NCBI GenBank assembly: GCA_963575645.1
Contig: OY754468.1
Span: forward strand, 5,022,001 to 5,086,000
Reading direction: 5' to 3'
DNA from: Xanthostigma xanthostigma
Taxonomy: Eukaryota > Arthropoda > Insecta > Raphidioptera > Raphidiidae
DNA: 64,000 nt
How positions within the stretch are numbered: the first letter of the stretch is position 1; each line of letters starts with the position of its first letter. Below are positions 45,826-56,517 of the stretch, piece after piece. The notes below the pieces were generated by a model. It worked only from the letters and a program-made list of their open reading frames with translations. It was not told where the DNA came from and searched no databases. The position numbers and the translations under genes were made by a program.

Positions 45826-46313
45826 TCTATACTATACTATTATAAAGACAGTGTGAATTTTGTGACTTTGTGTGTAGGTGGAGGGTAATCTCTGGAACCA
45901 CTGCACCTATTTGAAAAACTCTTTTACCACTATTTAGAATTTCTAAATAGTGGTAAAATAATTTTTCAAATAGGTGCAGTGGTTCCAGAGATTACCCTCC
46001 ACCTACACACAAAGTCACAAAATATTTGAAAAATTCTTTTACCACTATTTAGAATTTCTAAATAGTGGTAAAAGAATTTTTCAAATAGCTTTCGGAGATT
46101 TAGAAATTCTAAATAGTGGTAAAAGAATAATATATAGCATATGTGCATCTTGAAGGTTAATTCTAAATTAGAATTAACCTTCCAGATGCACATATGCTAT
46201 ATACTATTGCGTTAAAATAAAAGCGCTTTTTGTGGACACCGATTTTGCAACGTTAGTTGGCGAAAAAACGGTGGCAATTTACAAATTCGGGCGAAGCCGG
46301 ACCGGGCCACTAA
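45826..46313 (+). mobile_element. Helitron containing three successive palindromes
   Basis: 5' end TCTATACTATACTATTATAA and 3' end 'ttcgggcgaagccgg' hairpin with CTAAT in place of CTAGT. The interior has palindromes at 45854-46023 (arms ~82 bp), 46024-46083 (arms 30 bp, nearly loopless) and 46118-46201 (arms ~40 bp). The unit 'ttttaccactatttagaa' appears repeatedly in both orientations. Confidence 0.85.
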
Positions 46314-47307
46314 TATTAAATAAAAATGATTAATAATAGAATTAATTCTTTAATTCACTCATAACTCGGCCTATACTGAAGGTCCATGTCTAGTGTTACC
46401 TAAGGGAAAAAATAGCTCTCGCATGATGTGGAAAAAATATTGCATTTTAACAACAATTGATGTATTATAATATTATAGCTCTTACACTGGAATTGTTCCG
46501 ATCGTATTGACATGGCTGATTATGTCAGAGGATGTAGAGGCCAATAAACCATATATTAAAAAAAATATATTATAGCATATTGTGTGTAGATTGATAGATA
46601 GAAAATTTGTGAAAGAAATTTATTTCTTATGAAGCGGTCTATGCGACATGAACAGCTGAACGATCTCTCTCTCTCTCTCTCACACACACACTATATCCTA
46701 AATTCGTGTAGTGGTAGTCCTGTCTGCTCCTGTCGAATGGGGACTAGGCAGTTTTGTCGCTGCCAATTCATTCGGAAATTTTACACCAGAGGGAAATTGG
46801 TCGTTATGTTTGCTTAATCATTCTTCTCGGTTATATTATTTTTTTTTCAGTTGGTTATATTTATTATAAATTCACTTATTTGACCTTTATATAATTTTAT
46901 TGAATTCATTGAAAGGATTTGATTTGTTATGAGAAAATATTTTAATTGTGAATTCAAAAATTGCCTTCAATTTATTTTAACTGTAATAATTTGTTATTTA
47001 TGATTTCAAATATTAAACAATATATTTTTGTTTTTATTTACGTTTATTTTATAAGACGCTCTGTTATCGAGCGTTCATATAACATACAATATCTGTTTTT
47101 GAAATAGCAGCTTCGCTCACGTACAGTTAACTTTTGGACTGTTGCTTCAGTTGTTAGTTATTAGAAATGTTAAATATTTCTGCTTCAAATCCCAAATTAA
47201 CAAATTAATTTTTTCTTTTTTTTAAAATGGTAATTTTTATTTATATTTCTTATTTAATAAATATAAAGTTTCAAATTTAATAATTTTGCCGTTTTTAAAA
47301 TATCTCA
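46314..47307. other. No gene; microsatellite at 46663-46692
   Basis: A (CT)n(CA)n compound microsatellite occupies about 46663-46692. The rest is AT-rich and unassigned. Confidence 0.55.
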
Positions 47308-47820
47308 TTAAGGTAGTACGAGCACCAAGGCAATTTTAAATAAAAGGCTTGATTTTTTTAGATAAAGGTGGACTAAGTCTAAACTAATTCTGAAAATTTT
47401 AGGAGGGGTTGCCCGTTTATTTAAATAAATGACTTCAAAATTAGGCATATTTAACATTGGCTTTATGGTAAAACGGTAGATGGATGATTTGTTTTCATTG
47501 ATTTCTCCAAAACTAGTCGGTGGAAATAAAAAAAAAAACTATTTAAATTAAAGTTAAGACCTTAACAAATTATTGAAAACAAAAAAAACTCGTTGTGCTC
47601 GACTAATTAAAAAGATTAACTATCTTTTTAATTAGTCGGGCACAACGGTTTTTTTTTGTTTTCAATAATATATTAAGGTTTTAACTTTAATTTAAATAGT
47701 TTTTTTTAATTTCCACCAACTAGTTTTGGAGAAATCAATGAAAACATATCATCCATCTAACGAAATATAAAAAAATCAAGCCTTTTATTTAAAGTTGCCT
47801 TGGTGCTCGAACTACCTTAA
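47308..47820. mobile_element. TTAA-flanked foldback element
   Basis: TTAA at 47308-47311 and 47817-47820. Termini GGTAGTACGAGCACCAAGG and the near complement. The arms pair almost to the centre, where a tight hairpin 'cgttgtgctcgactaattaa' and its complement lies (47593-47648). A half copy is at 22700-22950. 505 bp between the TTAAs. Confidence 0.85.
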
Positions 47821-48531
47821 TAGATTATTATGTTGTTTTTTATGCATAAGTACGTAAATTTTAAACAAAAATATAAAATGCGTCAAGAACTTAACTTCCG
47901 TCGTGTGTCCACAATCGGACGTATCTCTTTTTTTAGTTTTTACCGGAATAATTGGCAAATTAAAACGTATTTCTGAATTAGTCACCGATTTACACCCGAG
48001 TGAAGCCGGACCTGACAGTTGTTATAGACTAGGTCTTAATGCTCAGAATGATCTATCGAGCAGTGAATATAACATTGAAATCGGTTCAGTAGTTTGTGAG
48101 ATTACCCTCAACATAAACTTTTCCTCTTAATAATATTAGTAGTATTAATAAGTGCGACCCTTTTCTTCCACCGTATTTTTACAACAGTGTTCGTATTTAG
48201 CGATTCATTTTTTTTTTTAATTTGAAATTGGAATAAATCAACATTTTATTGCATATTATTTTTTTTATATAATATTCATAATTCTAGTATTTTAATAATA
48301 TATAATATGAAATAAAATTCAAATTTGGGAATTAAAATCGACGTGGTTGGTGTTGAAATATCGAAGTGGAAATAATGTACAATTGACATTTATTACCGTA
48401 TAGAGAGCGCGTGAAATTAAAAATTAATTTATTACGGTTTGTAATGCATATCAACTAGTAATGTGTCGGATATCCGAAGGAAAAAAAAGATCTGTATCCG
48501 TTACTTAATAAATTTCATTACTTTTATGAAA
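47821..48531. other. Helitron-like 5' end and a hAT fragment
   Basis: About 47950-48150 (minus) reads 'actaatattattaagaggaa' followed by Helitron-like phrases. 48452-48505 is a short fragment of the 38596-39213 hAT family ('actagtaatgtgtcggatat'). No gene. Confidence 0.5.
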
Positions 48532-49204
48532 TCTATACTAATATATAAAGCTGAAGAGTTTGTTTGTTTATTTGTTTGTTTGAACTCGCTAATCTCAGAA
48601 ACTACTGGTTTGAATTGAAAATTTTTTTTTTGTTGGATAGCCCATTTATCGAGGAAGGCTATAGGCTATATAGGTAATATCATGCTACGACTAATTGGAG
48701 CGGAACATTAATGAAAAATGTTGCAAGATGTATCTCAAAATCAGTCCGTCCGACAAATATTATCAGGTGAAATGCCTTAACTAAATATTGCAATATTAGC
48801 GCGTGACGGTCACAAGGTCGGATAGCTCAGTCGGTAGAGTGTAAGATTCTTAATGCCAGGGTCTTGGGTTCAAGCCTCACATCGACAAATATATTTTTAT
48901 TATTTTTTTTATTTTCTACATTGCTTTCTTCTAACGCTTACATTTCATTTTTTTTTAATTTTATTACGACTAATTAAAACTAAATATTTATTATAGGTAT
49001 GTATTGAAAGAAATTGTATTACTTAAAAAAAGTATAAATACCTACTGCTTTTTAACGACAAAAATTTTTTAACGGTAACTCCAATCATTATGAAGTTTGG
49101 ACACAACATTCATCTCGGTAAACTAAGATGAATGTGCGTACTCATGTCCCTTCGTTCCCCATTCGTTCTTTTGCACCCGGGTGAGACCGAGCGGGCCCGC
49201 TAGT
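48532..49204 (+). mobile_element. Lep1-type Helitron carrying a tRNA-Lys-like insert
   Basis: Starts TCTATACTAATATATAAAGC and ends ...CCCGCTAGT. It is collinear with 57774-58134 except for 305 extra bp (48758-49062) bounded by cgacaaa on both sides. The insert contains the tRNA-like sequence and a ~170-bp AT-rich tail also present in the minus-strand copy at 5361-6071. Confidence 0.85.
48817..48886 (+). tRNA. tRNA-Lys(CTT)-like pseudogene inside a Helitron
   Basis: 70 nt starting GTCGGATAGCTCAGTCGGTA. The D arm is tRNA-Lys-like and the loop TTCTTAA gives anticodon CTT. The acceptor stem pairs only partly (two mismatches at its base) and the anticodon stem is weak. The B box GGTTCAAGCCT is imperfect. 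Unlikely to be a working tRNA gene. Confidence 0.7.
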
Positions 49205-49849
49205 TCTAAATATAGATAGCAATGAAATATTGTATTAACTTCAATTTAAATTAACTTTTATTTCTTATGCCTGCAGTACACATTCGCCGAGAGATTAGGT
49301 AAAGCGAGCGTCTACGAATGTGTGTGTGTACACCATATATTTTTATTCTATACTGAGCATAGGAATAAATCGCAATCGAACTATTAGAGTGCAAACATAT
49401 ACTTCTGTCTTTTTTTACGCCGTAAGCACTGACGTATTCAGGAGGACAGAACAAGCACGGGGGACCCAGCTTAAACATTTCTAATTTGCCCCCTCCTGGG
49501 CCAAAAGCTGGGTACGCCCATGTTAACGTCATAGAAAAAGACAAAGTTGTTGAAACAGAGATACTTTATTCAGCTTGAATGCAAGTACATCAACCAATCC
49601 TATCATCGGAGAATCAGGGAATTACATCGAAGAAAGAGACGCAGATATATTTTCGATACGCTTTGTTACGTTCACTCACCGCACATTGAGTAGGTAGGCA
49701 ATGATTCATATAATTAATTAATAGATATATGGTGTACACACTCGGCGTGGCCTAGCTTCACTGTCCATTTAAACGGCGCAGTTAAGTAGATCTGGACGTC
49801 GTTTGTATTGCTGCTAGCTTATTGCTCAATATACCTACCTATTACAAAT
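49205..49849. other. No gene recognised
   Basis: Contains 'cactgacgtattcaggagga' (49428) and 'gctgggtacgcccatg' (49508), which look like ends of a small unclassified transposon. No exon-like sequence. Confidence 0.4.
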
Positions 49850-50008
49850 ATATTGACAAACAGACTAACAAACGCACAGAGTTTTTTCAAAAATATGTTT
49901 TTTTGGATTCGGGGGACCTCAAAACGGAAAGAAATAGTAAAATTTTTGAAAAGTGATTTTTGACCTAAACTAGTACCTACCATTCCGCCACTTGTGGGTT
50001 GGAATGGC
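49850..50008 (-). mobile_element. Repeat family A, hairpin-half fragment
   Basis: Runs from 'aaacagactaacaaacgcac' to 'ccattccgccacttgtgggt' on the + strand, matching the end of 40120-40765. Confidence 0.7.
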
Positions 50009-50490
50009 AATATATTGACTTGATAATCTGAATTCGAAAGACGCGAAGTAATGTTTGTGGTGGACATTCTCTGTCGTTCACAATTCAATGACATTTTACA
50101 CGTTCACACAACACAGACTTTTATAGTGTGTGTTGTCCAAAAGTAACATCGCCCGGGCGCCAAACATGAAAAGATGACTGGAATAACGAATTACTCTTTA
50201 GACGTAGTCGCGGTATTTGATGTACGCTACGTATACATGTGTACATGAAGTCCCCGCTTTGTTTCGACGACAAATTCTGTTGACCAAATTTGGCTGATAA
50301 CGATAGTGGCAATGGCGGCTCGACCATGGGCGTGGATATGGGAGGGGTACAGGGGGTAATTACTCCCCCAGGATTATATTAGTTTGGGCGGATTTTCCGG
50401 GACAGTCCCGCATCAGAGCCCCGTGTCCCGTGTTAGAGAAAATGTCCTGGATTATTACGTGAATTTTACAAGACCCGTTTATATTGTTAC
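50009..50490. other. No gene recognised
   Basis: Locally GC-richer than its surroundings (50120-50420). The 68-codon minus frame at 50121-50327 shows no known domain. Confidence 0.4.
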
Positions 50491-50567
50491 ACAATCCTTG
50501 TTGGGACGACAATGCTTTCTGTCGAATGTTCTCGAAGACAACAACAATAACGCACTCAGGTATAAGA
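50491..50567 (+). mobile_element. LTR-like fragment
   Basis: 'tgttacacaatccttgttgg' followed by 'gaatgttctcgaagacaaca' matches the start of the minus-strand LTR-like segments at 1767-2290 and 41095-41517. It ends where repeat B begins. Confidence 0.5.
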
Positions 50568-50574
50568 ATTTTCC

Positions 50575-51510
50575 AATAGGCATGATGACAGTATAAAAAA
50601 ATTTGAAAAGTAGTTTGACCCTGCAGGCCATCCCTGTAACTTCCCGCTATTTTCGAGTTCAAAACGCTCAAAAATATGTCAAATATAGCAAGAAGTTTAT
50701 TTTTTAGCTCTTCGAGCTCAAAAAAAAAACACTTTGTTACGAAATTTTCGTTCACGATATCTCATGAACAAATGAAGCGATTTTGATGCGATTTGCGGCA
50801 GTCGACGCAATTTTTTAACCTTAAAAAGTAATTTTATACAGAAAAATCGATCTCATAGGAATTTTACGAGAAATTTAAAAAAAAACACTTTTTAAAAATT
50901 TTTCGTTCACGATATCTCGTGAACAAATGAGCCGATTTTGATGCGGTTTGCTGCAATCGACGCAGTTTTTTTAACCTAAGAAAGTAAATTATTACAAAAA
51001 AATCGATTTGATAAGAATTTTACGAGTAATTTTAAAAAATTACTTTTTTCCTAATTTTTCGTTCACGTTATCTCATGAACAAATGAACCAATTTTGATAT
51101 GGTTTGCGGCGATCGACGCAGTTTTTTTAGCTTAAGAAAGTAATTTATTACAAAAAAATCAATCTGATAACAATTTTAAGAGTCATTTTAAAAAAACACT
51201 TTTTTACGATTTTTTCGTTCACGGTTTCTCGTGAACAAATGAACCGATTTTGATGCGGTTTGCGGAAATCGACGCAGTTTGTTAAGGAGAAGAGCTGATT
51301 AGTTTTTGGAATTAATCGGTTTAGTAGTTTAGAAAATTTTTTACAAAAACAAATTTTTAAAAATTTTTGAAACTTGTTTTTTTAAGATTTCTCAAAATTT
51401 TTTGGGCCGAATCGTTTCAAATTTTCAGGAAGTCTAAGTTCACCAAGATCACGTCAGATGCCGCAAACCACGTTTCAGTCGGACACTCCGTTCAAAAGAT
51501 ATAAAAGGTT

Positions 51511-51546
<36 letters not shown>

Positions 51547-52384
51547 CATCCATACATACAGCCCTACGGACATCATCGCCAAAATAGTTTCAATAGCTTC
51601 CTAGGACCCCAAAACGTCGAGATCTGGCGAAAACTCGATTTTCGAAAATCGGGGTGAAACCAATAACTTCCCGATTTTTGAAAAAAAAAAATTTTTTTTT
51701 TTTTTTTTTTAAAGCGGGAAGTTAAAAATCAAAGAATAAAATTGGTTTTAGAGAAAAATGTATGTTGAAAGGATTCTAAAAAAATGACCCATTGTTAACA
51801 TAAACATTGAGATTGATAAGATTTTTAATAAAATAAAAGTATAAAATACTGCAATCGGCCATGTTAACTGAACACCGAATGACGTCACGCCTTCTTAAAT
51901 CAAAGAGAATTTAGTAAATAATCACCGCGTCGCTTAAATTCTTGTTGCGATCATTGACTTCTGGATCATTTAATTAGTGTAATAAATTGTTGTTTTTTAG
52001 TTTTTTTTGTGATATTTTATAACACTTATGTCATAGGTTAATTTTGAGATTAGTTAATTTGCAACTAAAGAAAACCGTACTATTTTTTTTTTACTACTTA
52101 GTCCCTACTTTTAAGAAAATACTTACATAAATCATATCATTAAGTAAATTTACATACCTTTCTATGAAATACCTCTGCACGACAGCTCTACACCCATAAA
52201 TACATCATCTAATGTCAGCTGTCACTGAGACGTAACGTCACAAGCGTTTTCGCGATCACTTCAAAATAGAAAGATAAAAATACAATAATTTTAATTAGTT
52301 GCTGAAATAATGTTTTTTTTTTCGAAATTAGTAGACGTGTACCTACATTAGAACTGTATTTCAAAATCTCTCATCATGTCTATT
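50575..52384 (-). mobile_element. TIR repeat family B, copy 3, split by a 1.1-kb insertion
   Basis: AATAGGCATGATG at 50575 and CATCATGTCTATT at 52372-52384 are the family ends. The body at 51727-52384 is collinear (inverted) with 427-1102 and 14452-15105. About 1.13 kb (50601-51726) is extra. Confidence 0.8.
50639..51722. mobile_element. Inserted TIR element with four ~155-bp tandem repeats
   Basis: Ends ACTTCCCGCT/AGCGGGAAGT, flanked by TA. Inside, the phrase 'cgttcacgatatctcatgaa' recurs at about 50749, 50904, 51060 and 51216. Each is followed by 'aaatgaaccgattttgatg'-like and 'gatcgacgcagtttttt'-like sequence, so the period is about 155 bp. A (CATA)n(CA)n microsatellite lies at 51511-51562. 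No ORF. Confidence 0.7.
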
Positions 52385-52668
52385 CAACCATACGCTTTTC
52401 TATGCGAGTGACCGTCCTGACGTCATGGTTGCTATAGCAACGGACGTTGCAAGTGAAGATTTTGTCATAGTTTTGCACAACTCTTCATTGTAGTATGTAT
52501 GTATCTCACTTTTGTGAGACGTAAAACATGACGCGGTATACTTTATTAGAATTTGAATTAATTACAATTTTTTTTTGTATAAAAAATATATTTATGGGAA
52601 ACGATCTAAAAGAAAAGTGAAAGCGAATAGCTGTTACTGGTTAGTGGCCATGATTACTTACCCGTTTT

Positions 52669-52958
52669 TTAACACTTTGACGGACAAACCGGCTTAGACC
52701 GTCATAAACAAAACTTCAAAAGTTTCACACGACGGCTGAAGCCGTCGTATACTACGGAACGTTTTATAGCCAGACGGGTGTAGCAGTTTATTTTCCAGTG
52801 TAGAATACATACCCTGTGTGCTCTGTGTCACCGTACAAATATCTACTAAGGCAATATTGTCACAACATAACAACTTTTAAAAGTAATTCAAAAAATTAAA
52901 AACTATAGTGTCAAAATTGTAACAAAACTGAATTTTTAAGTGTCCGTCAAAGTGCTAA
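52669..52958. mobile_element. piggyBac-like MITE
   Basis: 14-bp perfect inverted ends CACTTTGACGGACA/TGTCCGTCAAAGTG, flanked by TTAA (left) and CTAA (right). 282 bp. A central hairpin 'cgacggctgaagccgtcg' lies at 52732-52749. No transposase. Confidence 0.8.
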
Positions 52959-53271
52959 CTTACCTGAAGAAAACGACGAAAAACAGTTCATTTAATTGGA
53001 CGATCGCGATGTAAAACGGGGTACAACTGTACGTAGATATGTTTATCAGACCCCTGGCTGTAAGTGTGTGTGTGTGTTCACATGTCTATCTTTCAGACGT
53101 AAAGAGAGCCGGCGTCGGTTGATAAATAATTCGGCACATCCATCATGAATAACTATGCGTCAATAAAATTTATGAATTTTAGACATTTTTCTTGTGGCAT
53201 ACGTGAGCTTTGGTGAACTCTCATTTGCCCGTAAGTACTGTCTTGTTTTTGCGCAGAATATTTATTGAAGT

Positions 53272-53680
53272 GAACCGAGCGGCGTAGCGAAGCGGTGAGA
53301 GTACTATAGACTCGCTTTCGGGAGGTCCCGGGTTCGAATCCCGGCGGGAGCAGATGTGGCTGGGATTTTTTCGTGCTGTCTCTCGCCGAGAAACGGTAAT
53401 TCCTGTACCGGCCATCTTGTTGAGGTTTTTCATGGTTTCCCTCAATAATTCCAGATAAATATCGAGATGATTCCTTATTCAAGGCCATGACCGATTAGCT
53501 GTCAAACTCCTATGCTCAAAATTTGCTTATCTTATCCTAATGTCCTAAAATTCCTTCATTTGTCCATTGCTATTAATTAGTTGAAGTTGAAAAAAAATGT
53601 AGAAAATTAATAACGGGAGTGTGATATAGATGGAAAATAGTAATGGGGTGAATGGCGTCTGTTACGACATAAAGTCGAGT
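53272..53680 (+). mobile_element. SINE with intact tRNA-type pol III promoter
   Basis: The head contains an A box TAGCGAAGCGG (53285-53295) and a perfect B box GGTTCGAATCC (53331-53341), then the family body shared with 1-277 and 12775-13085. The 46-bp box spacing suits a tRNA with a long variable arm (Leu/Ser class) or a head with an insertion. Its 3' tail is missing; the palindrome at 53688 begins where the tail should be. The minus frame 'LLPPGFEPGTSR' is the usual false ORF of such B boxes. Confidence 0.85.
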
Positions 53681-53687
53681 CAGAACT

Positions 53688-54245
53688 CAGAGTGCCCGTC
53701 GGCAAAAATTTTACTGACAAATACTCTCCCCAAACTTTGTATATGGCTTCGTTAGGCCTAATCTGACACCTATTTCCTCTATGACTTTTTTTGGTTTTGG
53801 GGCGTTTTCCCTCTAAATTTTCCGAAAGATGTCGTTTTGACGACGTGTACAAAATTTATAGATACTGTTTGTTTTTTAATTGGATAGCTTAAAAACGTCA
53901 ATCAAAACGCTAAAATAATCTTCTCTGACAACCATTTAAAATGTCTGACACCTCTAATATGTCGACATATTCCAGGTGTCAGACATTTTAAATGGTTCAT
54001 GTTATTTGTCAGAGAACATTATTTTAGCGTTTTGGTTGAAGTTTTTAAGCCACCCAATTAAAAAACAATCTATAAATTTATTACATGTCGTCAAAACGAC
54101 ATCTTTTGGAAAATTTAGAGGGAAAACGCCTCAAAAACGAAAAAAGTCATAGAGGAAATAGGTGTCAGATTAGGCCTAACGAAGCCATATACAAAGTTTG
54201 GGGAGAGTACCTATTTGTCAGTAAAATTTTTGCCGAAGGACACTG
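53688..54245. mobile_element. 558-bp loopless palindrome (foldback element)
   Basis: The left end CAGAGTGCCCGTCGGCAAAA is mirrored at the right end (54226-54245). The arms, about 279 bp each, pair with few mismatches and meet at the self-complementary centre 'aatatgtcgacatatt' (about 53957-53972), so there is essentially no loop. No ORF is conserved between arms. CAG...CTG ends hint at a hAT relation, but no target duplication is visible. Confidence 0.85.
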
Positions 54246-54727
54246 ACTATTAACACTGTATATTAGTAGTGATTATGAAAAATAATAATCTTCATCATTA
54301 GATAAATTTTAAGACGAGAACTTCCGGGAATATCCGAAAATATCACTAGTCTTTAAAAATGTTTTTTCTTTTGTAACCAGTAACGTTTTATGGACATCTC
54401 TGAACGAATAGTTGCAGTAGCAAAACACGATGCACAATGGCTGGAAGGCGAACGATACGGGCGACTTGTCTCGCGCTATCACGAGGGAATAAAATGCCTA
54501 ACTCGATTCCCGTCCCGGTACTTCGTTGTAGTGTCGGCAGTATAGTGCACTGCAATAACCGACATAGTACCGTCGCCCCGTGCTACAATCCAGTCAGTAC
54601 CGTAGCACTAGCATATACCCGCGTGTGCCAATCAATATATGCAGAGGAAATGAGTTATTCGGCGCGAACATGCAAGTGCATTGATCACGTAGAGAACGAC
54701 ACAGCAGTAGTTAATTTGTGTTATTCT
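54246..54727. other. No gene recognised
   Basis: A 105-codon frame at 54437-54754 has many Cys but no spacing that fits LIM or other zinc fingers. It runs into the inverted repeat that follows and is judged non-coding. Confidence 0.45.
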
Positions 54728-54926
54728 GCTCCCTCTGGTCGCCATCTTGGATGACGTCATCCGTGACCTTGGCTGGCAGTTGACCGATAGTTCCGCGGGA
54801 CGGGGACTTGAGGACGGAGTTTGGGGATGTTCCTCCTCCTCTAGAATGCGAAAGTCACGCGGAGCTTACGGTCGACTGCCAGTCAAGGTCACGAGTGACG
54901 TCATCCAAGATGGCGAGCATAGGGAG
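54728..54926. repeat. 199-bp inverted-repeat element around ATGACGTCAT
   Basis: Arms of about 58 bp: 'ctccctctggtcgccatctt' at the left and the complement at the right, each containing GATGACGTCAT (a CRE-like palindrome) and 'gtgaccttg'. GC-rich compared with its surroundings. Confidence 0.75.
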
Positions 54927-55278
54927 TAGGTAGTGCGCCAGAAAGAACATAAATACTCATTGCCGTGTAGCGTCGCTAAGACAATCGGGAATACCTATTT
55001 GACTGCCGTTTTACAATTCTTAAGTAGGACATAGAACTTCCACAAGAGATCGTCACCTGATGCGGTTTTGTGCGACGTGTTTAACTTCCATCTAGTACTT
55101 CCGGATCTTTCTCGACAGTTCGTCGTTAGTTTAACTGAGATTTGCTATCCTTCTGACTCTACTGATCCAGTCTAGCGCTTGTCTAAGATTTCTCTTTACG
55201 AAAGAGCTGTTGAGAAGACAAAAGGTCAGCGTATGCCGAAAATGATCTTGTTTACGAGAGTCCGTAACTTCACAACTT

Positions 55279-55563
55279 TGTTATAAATTGTTACCACAAT
55301 TTCCTATGAACATTTATAGTGACCGTAGCAATATTAGACTTCTTTATTTCTATAATAATTATAGTGACTTGGTAATTGCACGGCACCATAATTTTGAAAG
55401 AATAATCTACTATTTCGATTATTAAGTGAATCTAAACAGCGCACTTAACAATAAAATATTTTAATTAGTAGTGCCGTGTAATTATTATATAGAAATAAAG
55501 ATGCCTAATATTGATACGGTCACTATAAATGTTGATAGGCAATTGATTAGGTAACAAGTTATT
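55279..55563. mobile_element. MITE with ~75-bp terminal inverted repeats
   Basis: Left 55289-55355 and right 55490-55556 share 'atttatagtgaccgta', 'caatatta' and 'tttatttctata' in inverted order, plus 'ttgttacc' at the outer ends. No ORF. Confidence 0.75.
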
Positions 55564-56517
55564 AGACAAGTGCTTCCATAGACACTAACTAAAATAACTG
55601 ACTTTCGTTTTACATGAGATCTCACAACTTTTTGTAGCGGAAGAACTGCGTTGCGAGACTTGGCATTGTTTCTGATGGGATCTCATTTTTTTTTGTAGGT
55701 CATTCTCTTTTTTTCTCCGGTAATATATCTTGTCCGCCAGCTACTGATTTTCTTAAAGCCCCCTCCCTGTCTCTATTGGTTTTTCGAATAATGAAATTTC
55801 GAGATTTTTCATTTTCTTCCTTTATAGGCTAAACGCTATAACTAAAATTCAAAATTTCAAGTTTGTGAGACTGCTGGAAGTACCTTAAAATTTTGATGAT
55901 CGGTGACTGTATCAGTGACAAAATTAAAGAACTTTGACTAGCGGTAATTCGTAAACTACAAGGTATAATTATTAGGTGTATTGGCAGTATAGCCAGTTAT
56001 AAGTATGTCCTTTTGATCACTAAAAATTCAAACTTCTTTCTTTATCCACAACATAGTTACACGAAGGTCAAAAATGCCGCGAGTCTCTTCGAGAAAAGGA
56101 TGGTACGGCAGTGCTCCTGATCTAATCTAGAGAGAGAGGGTATATTAAAGTCAACCATAATCGCGCCGCGAAGATTCGAGAAGTTGGATTTTTAAAATTT
56201 ACTGTTGTTAATGGGACGCCTATGTCAGTGAGACAAGTACATACACGTCGCGTCCCACCGCCTGTCGACTGGGACCAATTACATGCCCACTTTATCTCTA
56301 ACACCGTTTGCATAACATTTCACATTCCAGGCAGGCGGCCATCCCCACCGAACACGCGGAGCATTGATGTGTTGCCAAAAGAATTATATCAATTTAACAA
56401 CTTTTAACTTTTATTATATTGTGTTATCTACCACATTATTTTTTGACAGAACTGTGGAAATATCTAAAACTTAATTAAAAAATAGTGTCCCTCTGTGCTG
56501 CGTATGTTATATTGTGT
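55564..56517. other. No gene recognised
   Basis: AT-rich. The open frames at 56122-56407 on the two strands overlap and have no known domain. Confidence 0.45.

Noticed and set aside
50121-50327. Possible primer-binding site 'tggcgcccgggcgatg' on the minus strand near 50155
   Set aside because: It matches a tRNA 3' end for only about 9 bases and no LTR end (..CA) lies before it.
53153-53488. 111-codon minus ORF with 'LLPPGFEPGTSR'
   Set aside because: This peptide is the reverse translation of a tRNA-type B box in a SINE, a common false gene prediction.
54437-54754. 105-codon Cys-containing ORF
   Set aside because: Cys spacing is irregular, no domain is recognised and the frame runs into an inverted repeat.
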